Shown: positions 7,599 to 15,500 of the stretch, one piece after another
Numbering within the stretch: the first letter of the stretch is position 1
Layout of the letters: every line of letters starts with the position of its first letter
NCBI GenBank assembly: GCA_947255165.1
Contig: CAMYFZ010000024.1
Span: 1-22,948 of the forward strand
DNA length: 22,948 nucleotides
From: an uncultured Varibaculum sp.
Lineage (GTDB): Bacteria; Actinomycetota; Actinomycetes; Actinomycetales; Actinomycetaceae
Direction: 5' to 3'
Position numbers and translations under genes: made by a program
The notes under the pieces: model-generated
Told to the model about the DNA's origin: nothing
The model's input: the letters and a program-made list of their open reading frames with translations, nothing else
The model's database searches: none

Positions 7599-9302
7599 AT
7601 GAGTCTTAAGAACCAGGCCGCTCGGCCCGAACGATCTTCAGAGGTCTTGCAAGTTTTATCCGGGTTGCTGATGGTGTTATTCGTAGCGGTAATGTCCGTA
7701 ACCGTCATTGGCACGGCGTTACCCACGATGATGTCTGCCCTTAGTGGTAGCGAATCGCAATACACCTGGATAGTTACCGCCATGATGCTGTCGGCTACGG
7801 TAGCCACCCCGGTGTCCGGCAAGCTTGCCGATATGTATGACTCGAAGAAACTACTGATGGGGGCGATCGGACTTTTTACTTTGGGATCTTTGCTTTCGGG
7901 AGCAGTCACTGCCGCCTGGCAACTGATTTTTACCCGCATTTTGCAGGGGCTAGGGATGGGGGCGATTATGTCGCTCACCCAAGTCGTTATGGCGCTGATT
8001 ATTCCGCCTCGTGAACGCGGTCGCTATAACGGATATATCGGGGCAGTCATGGCGGTCTCCAATGTCTCCGGTCCCCTGGTAGGAGGGTTCATCGTGGCCA
8101 CCCCTTGGCTGGGGTGGCGGTGGTGCCTGTGGGTTTCGATCCCCTTTTCTCTGGCAGCTATGGCGGTGCTTTGGCGTTTTTTGAAAGTTCCGGCAGCCGA
8201 AATCAGTAAACCGCGTATCGATTTCTTAGGAACTGGGCTGATAACTGCCGCGGTATCAGCCGCCCTGATTTGGCTCTCCCTAGCGGGCAAAGCCTTCGCC
8301 TTTACCTCTTGGCAAACTGCGCTGATGCTGGCTTTAGCGGTATTTTTCCTGGTGGCATTCGTGCTCTGGGAGCTGCATTTTCCAGAACCAATCATGCCTA
8401 TGTGGATGTTTACCCAGCGGGCCACCCTGCTAGCAATTTTAGGGTCGATCTCGGTGGGAACCGCGCTTAATGCCCCACCCGTGTTTTTTACCCAGTTCTT
8501 CCAAATCGCCAAAGGTATGAATCCGGCACTGGCGGGGATGGCGTTGCTGCCGGGTATGATCGGTACTTTTATCGCTTCCACTTTAATCGGGCAACTGGTG
8601 TCGCGAATAGGACGCTGGAAGCGCTTCGTGGTCGGCGGTTTCGTGGTGATGTGTCTGGGTATTTTCTTTATCACCCTGATTGATAAAAACAGCCCCTACT
8701 GGTTCTGCGCCCTGGGAATGTTCCTGCTGGGTGCCGGTCAAGGGGCCAGTATGCAAAACCTGGTCTTAGCGGTACAAAATGGGGTTAAATTGCGCGATAT
8801 GGGGGCCGCGACCTCGACAGTTACTTTCTGTCGGTCTATGGGCGGCGCGATCGGAATCCAAATCTGCGGTTTCGTGTTCACCTGGGAGATCACCCGTCAG
8901 GTTAGCGCCGGGATGTCGAAACTGGGGGATAAGGGTGCCGCCATGGCTGAGCTGTCTACCCTGGAATTAGATAAACTCACCGCTGCGCAACAACAGGTAG
9001 TCCGGGATGCCTACGCGGGCGCGTTGGGAGATATTTTTGTGCCCCTCCTAGTGCTATCCCTAATCGGTTTAGTTTGCGTGTCCCTAATGAAAGGGAGCGA
9101 GCTGATTTCTGAATACGCCGAACATGAGGCCCAAAGGCATCAGGCAACTGAGCGCGAACGGGAACTGGTGCGCCGCGCCCTCGAAAAAGATCAAGTTAGC
9201 CAGGAGCTCGCTCAGCTTAAGCAGCAAAAATATTCTGCTGAGACCGAGGATGATTCCCCTGTTAAGAGTGAAGATCAAGATCACCCTGGAAAGAGTAAAT
9301 AG
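7599..9302 (+). CDS. DHA2-family (EmrB/QacA-type) drug:H+ antiporter
   Basis: Predicted 14-TM multidrug exporter of the inner membrane, 567 aa. MFS/DHA2 signatures: VTVIGTALPTM (motif D1, about 34-44), SGKLADMYDSKKLL (motif A, about 73-86), RILQGLGMGAIM (motif B), GPLVGGFI within motif C (about 158-165), and LGWRWCLWVSIPF after it. After the last TM helix the C-terminus (about residue 505 onward) is a charged, Glu/Arg/Gln-rich, probably coiled-coil tail ending in SEDQDHPGKSK; such a tail is longer than usual. AAGGAG at 7589-7594 precedes the ATG by 4 nt. A 20-bp palindrome upstream is a likely operator. The substrate cannot be assigned. A DUF4235-like gene follows after 67 bp and may share the transcript. 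Confidence 0.93.
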   Translation: MSLKNQAARPERSSEVLQVLSGLLMVLFVAVMSVTVIGTALPTMMSALSGSESQYTWIVTAMMLSATVATPVSGKLADMYDSKKLLMGAIGLFTLGSLLSGAVTAAWQLIFTRILQGLGMGAIMSLTQVVMALIIPPRERGRYNGYIGAVMAVSNVSGPLVGGFIVATPWLGWRWCLWVSIPFSLAAMAVLWRFLKVPAAEISKPRIDFLGTGLITAAVSAALIWLSLAGKAFAFTSWQTALMLALAVFFLVAFVLWELHFPEPIMPMWMFTQRATLLAILGSISVGTALNAPPVFFTQFFQIAKGMNPALAGMALLPGMIGTFIASTLIGQLVSRIGRWKRFVVGGFVVMCLGIFFITLIDKNSPYWFCALGMFLLGAGQGASMQNLVLAVQNGVKLRDMGAATSTVTFCRSMGGAIGIQICGFVFTWEITRQVSAGMSKLGDKGAAMAELSTLELDKLTAAQQQVVRDAYAGALGDIFVPLLVLSLIGLVCVSLMKGSELISEYAEHEAQRHQATERERELVRRALEKDQVSQELAQLKQQKYSAETEDDSPVKSEDQDHPGKSK

Positions 9303-9369
9303 GATTTGGGAACAGGGCGTGGGCACCTAGGGTAGGTTAGTAGTAACTATCAAAGCGGAAAGGCAAACC

Positions 9370-9639
9370 ATGGATATTGGCTGGAAAGTAGCAAGTGCCG
9401 CGAGCTTGGCGGGTGCAGGATTGCTCGCTAACCTGGCGATTAACACCGGTTGGAAACTCGTTACCGGGCACAAGCCCCCGCAGGATGGGGAGGAAGCAGC
9501 CCAGTCTTCGCTGGTAGAAGTAGTGCTTTTTGCCGCTATTTCGGGGGTCGCAGTTACCCTAATCCAACGGGCCGCAATGCGCCGGACAAACAGTTGGTAC
9601 GGGGGACGCCATAAAGACGTCCTAGATCTAGGCAACTAA
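9370..9639 (+). CDS. Small membrane protein, DUF4235-like
   Basis: An 89-aa protein with two hydrophobic segments, about residues 7-27 (ASAASLAGAGLLANLAI) and 46-64 (SLVEVVLFAAISGVAVTLI). A polar loop containing TGHKPPQDGEE separates them. The W-K...G...A...W-K-x-x-T-G-x-x-P-P layout followed by a second helix and R-R is that of the actinobacterial DUF4235 family, whose function is unknown. The start is supported by GGAAAGG at 9357-9363 with a 6-nt spacer before ATG 9370. It lies 67 bp after the DHA2 transporter on the same strand. The basic C-terminal tail (RRTNSWYGGRHKD) would be cytoplasmic by the positive-inside rule. Confidence 0.8.
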   Translation: MDIGWKVASAASLAGAGLLANLAINTGWKLVTGHKPPQDGEEAAQSSLVEVVLFAAISGVAVTLIQRAAMRRTNSWYGGRHKDVLDLGN

Positions 9640-9724
9640 TTTTAAAGCTGGGCGGCTCGCTAGCCGTATCGATAACCCATTTATTGAAAGCCGAATCATC
9701 CAAGGAATCTGTCCAAGAGGTGGG

Positions 9725-9738
9725 GCTGAAGGTTCAGC
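9725..9738. repeat. Perfect hairpin GCTGAA-GG-TTCAGC across the propeller gene's stop
   Basis: Six-bp arms with a 2-nt loop, overlapping the TGA stop of the minus-strand gene (9736-9734). No T run follows on either strand, so it is not a standard intrinsic terminator. A second short stem, CGGCT-CGCT-AGCCG at 9653-9666, lies just after the DUF4235-like gene and also lacks a T run. Confidence 0.3.
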
Positions 9739-11473
9739 GCGATGGAACCTGTGTGGTGCCGCTAGCCACCTGACCGGTACAAAGCGCAGATATTTTAGGA
9801 TCGGCAATAGCACTGGTTACAGTAATTGCGCTAGTGGCCTGGGGATCTTCCAAACACTTCTTGAGATAATCTGCTGCTGGTTTCCCACGATCGATTTGCC
9901 CAGTATCAATGATCCGGATAACCTTTTCTGCTCCTTTTAGTTCGCAGGAAACGCGATTGAATTGCACCTGGTAGGAACTGCCAGAACCGTCGGTATCACT
10001 AACTCGGATGCAAGAATCAACCGGGAAAGTAACACCGGGTTCCGCCTTGCTCATCGGATTGGCGGCTCCGTGCCCTACTGTCTGATTATCGCCGACCTGT
10101 CGCCCCCATGTCTGGATCCCTTCTGGGGCAAGAGTGTGCAGTTTTTTGTCATCCTTTACCGAATCGAAGTAGGCGTTGGCCGGAGTAGTGATGTTCCAAA
10201 GCTCAATTCCATCAGAGGTGGAAATCGCTTTAATCACGCCGTCATCATTGGTGTAGAGCAAAATATCTTGATGCAAACGCATCTCTTTTACATTCTCGCT
10301 AAACGACCAGATTTGTTTCCCGGTCTTTCGTGAATAGCAGCCGAGCTGGTTATTACTGGAGATATATAGCGATTTTGGGGTCGTTAGCACCTGGGTTCCA
10401 GTTCCCAGTTTCATGTCGGTTTCGTCAAAGAGGGTGCGTAGGGAGCGCAGTTTTTCCCAGTCCATATGGAAAAGCTTTCCCCCTTTTTGCACCAGATCTA
10501 ACAGTTGCCCCGAGTTATCGGAGGGAACCGTAGTTCCTTGCGGGAGGGTAGTTACATGAGCGCGTTGGGGTTGAATAAATAGGGATCTGGCACAGCCATC
10601 TTCGGGGCTTAGCACCCAGGCAGTATCGTCAGCGTTGCGGATTAACCTTCCCGGACTGGAGGCTTGAATCTGGTTAGTTTCCGGATCCACCAGATAATTG
10701 ATTCCTTTATGCCCGATAACCCACAAGGTGTCGGAGAAAATCTCAAAACGCTCAGGAGCCTGCTCAGTAGGCTTTTCGTCTAGATTGCAGTTACTCATAT
10801 CTGGTTGGAATTGCGGATCAGAAGCTTTTTGGGAAACTAACCCTTCAGCTATTTGTTCCCCCTGATCCGATAGACGCAGCAGCGACAGATCCTCCCCAAC
10901 CAGAATAATTTGGGATCCTAGGGTCGCGATATTTACATAAGAGTCAGGAGATTCCCATATCCAGCGGGCAGTTCCCATTTCCAAATCCACTACCGCTATT
11001 CCCGAACCATTCCCCGAATGATAAAGACAAGGCAGGTAGCGGTGGTCTCCATCAGCTCCCCCGATTGTTTGCCTGGCGCAGGCAGCTAAGGGGGCTTCTA
11101 AATTAACTGACCAGGCAGAAGTGCCATCCTCTGCGAGTTGTAAGATAACGCCGGAACCATCACTAGTGACTCCCGCGCCGATCCGATAATCCCCATAGGT
11201 TGCTGGCTGTAGTGAGGATTTTTCCCCCCAAAGAGGAAGAAAGGAGACGATTCCATAATCTTGGGCTCGAAAATCTTCTTGCAGTACTGGTTTAACTTTG
11301 AAGTAGCCAGTTGCTTGGGCTTGTCGGGAGTTGTAACGCCACCATAAGAAGGTTCCGCCCCCGATGATCGCTACTAACGCGAGGGTGAGGACCGCTATGA
11401 CCAGCTTAAATAGCCGACGTTTTATGCGCCTGGAGCCAGCCACTAGATTCTCCTTCCCGAAAGTGAAATCCAC
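9734..11473 (-). CDS. Membrane-anchored PQQ-like beta-propeller protein with LppU-like C-terminal domain
   Basis: A 579-aa predicted cell-surface protein of unknown role. A basic N-terminus (RRIKRRLFK) and one TM helix (about 22-46) anchor it with the bulk outside. Residues about 90-460 are repetitive beta-propeller blades of the PQQ/quinoprotein-dehydrogenase type: recurrent G-x-x-x-W-x-x-x units such as DGTSAWSVNL, MGTARWIWE, TGKQIWSFSE and DGIELWNITT. Catalytic residues of true quinoprotein dehydrogenases are not evident, so a binding or scaffold role is likelier. The last ~94 residues have C488, C510, C540 and C565 in the spacing SCIRV...VSCELKGAEKVIRI...KKCLED...ALCTG, resembling the LppU/SCO3897-type domain. 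The start is GTG 11473 without SD; a TAGACT hexamer ends 8 nt upstream, suggesting a near-leaderless mRNA. Confidence 0.8.
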   Translation of the reverse strand: MDFTFGKENLVAGSRRIKRRLFKLVIAVLTLALVAIIGGGTFLWWRYNSRQAQATGYFKVKPVLQEDFRAQDYGIVSFLPLWGEKSSLQPATYGDYRIGAGVTSDGSGVILQLAEDGTSAWSVNLEAPLAACARQTIGGADGDHRYLPCLYHSGNGSGIAVVDLEMGTARWIWESPDSYVNIATLGSQIILVGEDLSLLRLSDQGEQIAEGLVSQKASDPQFQPDMSNCNLDEKPTEQAPERFEIFSDTLWVIGHKGINYLVDPETNQIQASSPGRLIRNADDTAWVLSPEDGCARSLFIQPQRAHVTTLPQGTTVPSDNSGQLLDLVQKGGKLFHMDWEKLRSLRTLFDETDMKLGTGTQVLTTPKSLYISSNNQLGCYSRKTGKQIWSFSENVKEMRLHQDILLYTNDDGVIKAISTSDGIELWNITTPANAYFDSVKDDKKLHTLAPEGIQTWGRQVGDNQTVGHGAANPMSKAEPGVTFPVDSCIRVSDTDGSGSSYQVQFNRVSCELKGAEKVIRIIDTGQIDRGKPAADYLKKCLEDPQATSAITVTSAIADPKISALCTGQVASGTTQVPSR

Positions 11474-11481
11474 CTTAGCTA

Positions 11482-11487
11482 AGTCTA
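11482..11487 (-). promoter_or_regulatory. -10 element TAGACT for the propeller gene
   Basis: On the minus strand TAGACT is followed by 8 nt and the GTG start at 11473, so the 5' leader would be 0-2 nt. The 8 nt belong to a 10-bp palindrome, CTTAGCTAAG (11474-11483). No -35 match is seen. Confidence 0.4.
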
Positions 11488-11668
11488 ACCCGCACTTGTT
11501 ATTTCTCAGCCATGGCGGGGCGGATCGGAGAGTTAGAGATTAAGACGGGCGCGAAGTATCGCAAAAAACTTTCAGGTATCTATTCCCGGCGCGATATCGC
11601 TTTAGCTGGAATCACTAGGTTAAAGCAATGGAGCAATGGAGGTGGTAATACCGTTGCCGCCAAATTGA

Positions 11669-11697
11669 TTCGCAAGCTACTTATTTATGGTTAGAAT
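11669..11697 (+). promoter_or_regulatory. Promoter of the GT2 gene
   Basis: TTCGCA (11669-11674), a 17-nt spacer, and TAGAAT (11692-11697). The -35 matches 4 of 6 and the -10 matches 5 of 6 consensus positions. The start would be near 11704, giving a leader of about 42 nt that contains GAGG at 11736-11739. Confidence 0.5.
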
Positions 11698-11698
11698 G

Positions 11699-11720
11699 AA
11701 CGTATACGTTTAGGCCTAAA
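11699..11720. promoter_or_regulatory. Two abutting 12-bp perfect palindromes at the GT2 transcription start
   Basis: AACGTATACGTT (11699-11710) and TTTAGGCCTAAA (11709-11720) share two bases. Both are perfect, and they cover the predicted start site just downstream of the -10. This is where a repressor would act. Alternatively they could fold in the 5' leader. Confidence 0.45.
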
Positions 11721-11745
11721 AGAATAGGTAAAACTGAGGCAAAAT

Positions 11746-12588
11746 ATGCATGTGAATCCAGGTGGGCAGACAGATCCGCGCGTGGCGGTAATTATTCCCG
11801 CAAAAGATGAGGCCAAGCGTATCGGAATGACTGTTAGAGCAGTAAAAGCGCTACCTTTTGTCGATCTGGAATTAATCGTAGTGGTAGATGATGGTTCTTC
11901 GGATGACACTCGCGAGGTGGCCAGGCAGGCCGGTGCTGTTACCGTTCGCCACACAGTTAATCGGGGTAAAGCATCCTCTATGGAAACCGGGGCGAAGGTA
12001 GTAGCCATGCGGGCTATCAAGGGAGAAAAGCCGCCGCTGCTGTTATTTTTAGACGCCGATCTAGGTGATAGTGCCGCTGAAGCGGCCCCCCTAATTGAAC
12101 CGGTTATTAGGGGAGAAGCCGACTGCACTATCGCGGTTTTACCCCGGCCAGCCGGGGCGGGGGGACACGGATTTGTGTTGGGGTTATCCAGGTGGGCCAT
12201 TAGGCGGACCACTGGATGGAACCCGCAGGCTCCGCTTTCAGGACAACGCTGCCTAACTAGCTCCGCGTTCCAAGCGGTCCTACCTTTGGCTGCCGGGTGG
12301 GGAGTCGAAACAGATATGACCATTAGTCTGCTTAGTGCTGGTTTTTCGGTCAAAGAGGTACCAGTAAACTTCTCTCACCGGGTTAGCCGACGGGATTTTA
12401 AATCGCAGATGCACCGCCTCCATCAGTTTGTTGACGTGGCAAAAGCTCTGGGACGGCTACGTGCCCGCCGAGTACACGTCAAACCCCACAAGTTTTTAGA
12501 AGCAGCCCGAAAGCAAAAACCGGGGAAAGTTTATCGAGCTGTGCCGCGCGAATCTCCTGGCAAATCGGCAAAGACCGCTGAACAGTAA
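11746..12588 (+). CDS. GT2 glycosyltransferase
   Basis: A 280-aa GT-A fold transferase, probably cytoplasmic or membrane-peripheral, as no TM helix is present. Motifs: VAVIIPAKDEAKRIG (13-27), VVDDGSSDDT (46-55) for nucleotide binding, LFLDADLGD (100-108) with the metal-binding DAD at 103-105, SGQRCL (165-170) and GWGVETDMTISLLSAGF (184-200) with the probable catalytic acidic residues, then a basic tail. The SGQR...GxxVE...EVPV pattern is found in GT2 enzymes using polyprenyl phosphate or small acceptors; dolichol-phosphate mannosyltransferase-like and GpgS-like roles are both possible. ATG 11746 follows GAGG at 11736-11739 by 6 nt. The last 58 bp overlap the convergent giant membrane-protein gene. 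The acceptor and sugar are unknown. Confidence 0.85.
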   Translation: MHVNPGGQTDPRVAVIIPAKDEAKRIGMTVRAVKALPFVDLELIVVVDDGSSDDTREVARQAGAVTVRHTVNRGKASSMETGAKVVAMRAIKGEKPPLLLFLDADLGDSAAEAAPLIEPVIRGEADCTIAVLPRPAGAGGHGFVLGLSRWAIRRTTGWNPQAPLSGQRCLTSSAFQAVLPLAAGWGVETDMTISLLSAGFSVKEVPVNFSHRVSRRDFKSQMHRLHQFVDVAKALGRLRARRVHVKPHKFLEAARKQKPGKVYRAVPRESPGKSAKTAEQ

Positions 12589-15500
12589 GCTAGGGCCGTT
12601 AGCAATAATCCGGTGGCAGGCAGTTGCGTACCCGAATCGTTGAGTAGATAGGCGAATAACTGGTTAATGCCGATCGCTAGCAGGGTAATCCGCAGGCCGC
12701 TTTCTTTAATGGCAATTGGGGTTTCTCCCAGGCGTGGACGTATACGCGCAAAAAGCGCGGTAGCGGAGGTTCCCAGATTTCGCAGATAGGCGCGGCCGCG
12801 CAGCCAATAATTCCGCCTCCTTTTTTCCCGGGAATTCTCCTGGGGGAGGGAGGAAGACGCAAGATTGTCAGGTAGGAACAGGTTAGTCGGGATTGCGGTT
12901 TTTGACAGCGCGGGAACCACTAACAAACTGATAACTAGCAGGCAACATAGCAGTGACCAGACGTAAGTTGTCGATCCCCAGCTTGCCAGATTAGCGAAGA
13001 TTTTTCGGGTAAGGATCGTCTGCAGGTCGCCGTTTAATACCGACTGTACAAAGTTTCCTAGATGTGTCCGTTGGGAGGCTGGGCGTATCCAGTCGGCAAT
13101 TGCCAAGCTTACGGACACCCCCGCCGCCACCAGCAGCACCAGCGCTATCCGTTTTATTCCTATCCGTTTGCCGTTAAGTAGCAGCACCAGTATTAAGAAT
13201 CCGGGCAAGAACGATATTGGCCCCCCGAAGTCCGCGCCAAAACGCGGGAGTCCGTCTATAACCATAAAGGCTATCCCCAGCAACGCGATCAGGAGGTTCG
13301 ATAACCATATCTGCGATCGGGTAAGCGCTGTTTTCCCGAAAACTGCGCGCTTAGCAAGGGGAGTAAGACCCCCGCAGAGCAACAGGGTCCAGATGGCACA
13401 TACCGAGTAGTAGACATTACCGAATCCAAAGAAACGGGCTCCTAGTAGTGAAAATGATCCGAAGGGGGAATCCATAGAAATGTGGGAACCGGTGGCTACA
13501 TCCAGGCAAATGAAAAAGGAGCTAAACGCGGCCACTACCAGTGCCGGTCCGATGGGGCGGCGCCGCCAGGGACCGGTACAGGCAACCAGAGCTAGTAGCG
13601 AGGCAATCAAGATGCTGATTGTTACGAAAAAGGCGGTGGGTGATTCCGATTCCCACCAGGGAAGCATGGCGGCCCCTAAGCAGGCGGCGGGCAGGGCAGC
13701 GACTCCTAGGCAAAAGAATTGTCCGAGCAGGCCAAGTTGGGCTCTTAAATGAGGCCGCCGCGCGCTCGGTTTTAGTTGCAACAAAGCAACTAGCGACAGC
13801 GCCAGCACTAGCAGGGCACCGGCAGCAACGGTTACAAAACTGCTCGGGGTTAGTCCCAGACGTGCATAGCTAGCATCAGCGCGTTGAGAAGTACTCGCTA
13901 GGCGTTCGAGACGATCAGTAGCGCTTTGAGCTTCATTAGCGCTAACCATGAGGGGAGAACCCGAAGTGCTCAACTTTTCGTTGCGAGCTCCCAGCCAATC
14001 CAGTACTGTGGCCGGTAAATCTGCGGTCTGCGCAATCCCTACTTGATGGGTGGAGGGAGAATAAGCTATCCCCGCGGTGATACCTTTACCGTAGATCATG
14101 GCCGCTTGTAAGCGTTGTTGGGCAGCATCGGGGCTGGCGGAAACCACTAGGGCGCGAGTACCTTCGGGAAGCGCCGTCAAAGTGTTCCCCAGGGCTTGTA
14201 TTTGTTTTTCTTGTTGCGCAATCGTGATCCGGGCAGGCAGCATTCCGCTCAGATCAGGATAGGTCGATACTGTCGGAAACAGTCGGGCATTTTGCTTACG
14301 GGTTTGCGCTAAGTACTCCTGATCAACTTTTTCGTCGGGGCTAAGCACTGTTGAAAGCTCTAGGAGGTGTAAATTCTCGGGTGAGAACGGCTCGTCAGAA
14401 TCCCCGAACAATTCGGGGGTGGTTGCGGGAGTGGGATTTTCCTGCGGGTTCATCTCTTCGCGGCGAAGTCTGTTGCGATCCGGTTCCTGCGGGCTGAGGT
14501 CTGCGGAATCGCTTACTAGGGTGCCTGCCTGTAAAGAGTTTCCTGAGAGAGAGCCGCCGTTTTGCAGGAGCCAAACCGGATCCCAAATCTGGGTTTTTTT
14601 CAGTTGAGATTCCCCCGAGGAAGGGTCGAGAAAATTGAAAATTTCTTCCTGTTGGGCGAGTACCTCTTGGGTTTGTCGCTCCGGGTTAAGGTTCTGGGGT
14701 GCAGCTTGCGCATCAATCAGGGTGAGGGTATGGGTAGATACCATCTTTTGTACTGCCTTAGCATATCCAGTTGCTAAGGGGGCAGTGTTGTCAACTTGCC
14801 CGCGGATAACGCCGTCCTCATCGGCTAGCGCCAAGGCGGCGCTATTGCCAATAGCTCCCGCAGAAATTTGGTTTTGACGCAATTGGTCGGCAAATCCCCC
14901 CAGTCGAGCCGCCAGGGAGCTCGCTTCAGCAGAGCGCTGATAGTACTCCCACATTTTTACTCGCTTACCTTCGTGTAAAGCTTCGGGCTGTAAACACAGG
15001 TTACGCCCGGCGAGAGAATATCGAGACGGGGCTTTGCCGGCCGAAAATGCCAGCCAGGCATCCTGGGGACAAGCCATGTCCTTAAGCGGGTAGGGAGCCA
15101 AAGAAAACAGCGTCCCGCTCTTTACTCCCGGAGAGTTTTCTACCAGCTGCGGCTGCGCGGCCACTAGATCCTCCCAAGACAGACCAGAAGTAAAAATTAC
15201 CGCAACTTTAGTGTCTGCAGACTTAGGTAGGGCAGCAATCTTAGCGGCAGGAGCATCCGGATTAACCCCCCAAATGCCGATTATTCCCGCTCCCGCCAGG
15301 GACACCGCTCCCAATACTGCAGCTAGTGACACTACTCGGAAACCGGAGTGAGGACGCGAAGCGGAAGCTAGCTCCGGAACGGGAAGCGCGTAGGCCCTTA
15401 AAGCTAGGGTAAGAGGGGCGAGGAAAAGTAGACCGCAGAGCAAGGCAGATAAGCCTGCCCACAGGTAGAAGCAGGTCAGTAGGATGGCCGCTGCTACCGC

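Noticed and set aside
8024..8674. 216-codon minus-strand ORF inside the DHA2 gene
   Set aside because: It is antisense to a clear 14-TM transporter whose codon pattern explains the open frame; the translation is a basic, low-complexity shadow.
11512..11694. 60-codon plus-strand ORF between the propeller and GT2 genes
   Set aside because: No SD or leaderless -10 before its ATG, Lys/Arg/Gly-rich composition without recognisable pattern, and it overlaps the GT2 promoter. Treated as noncoding.
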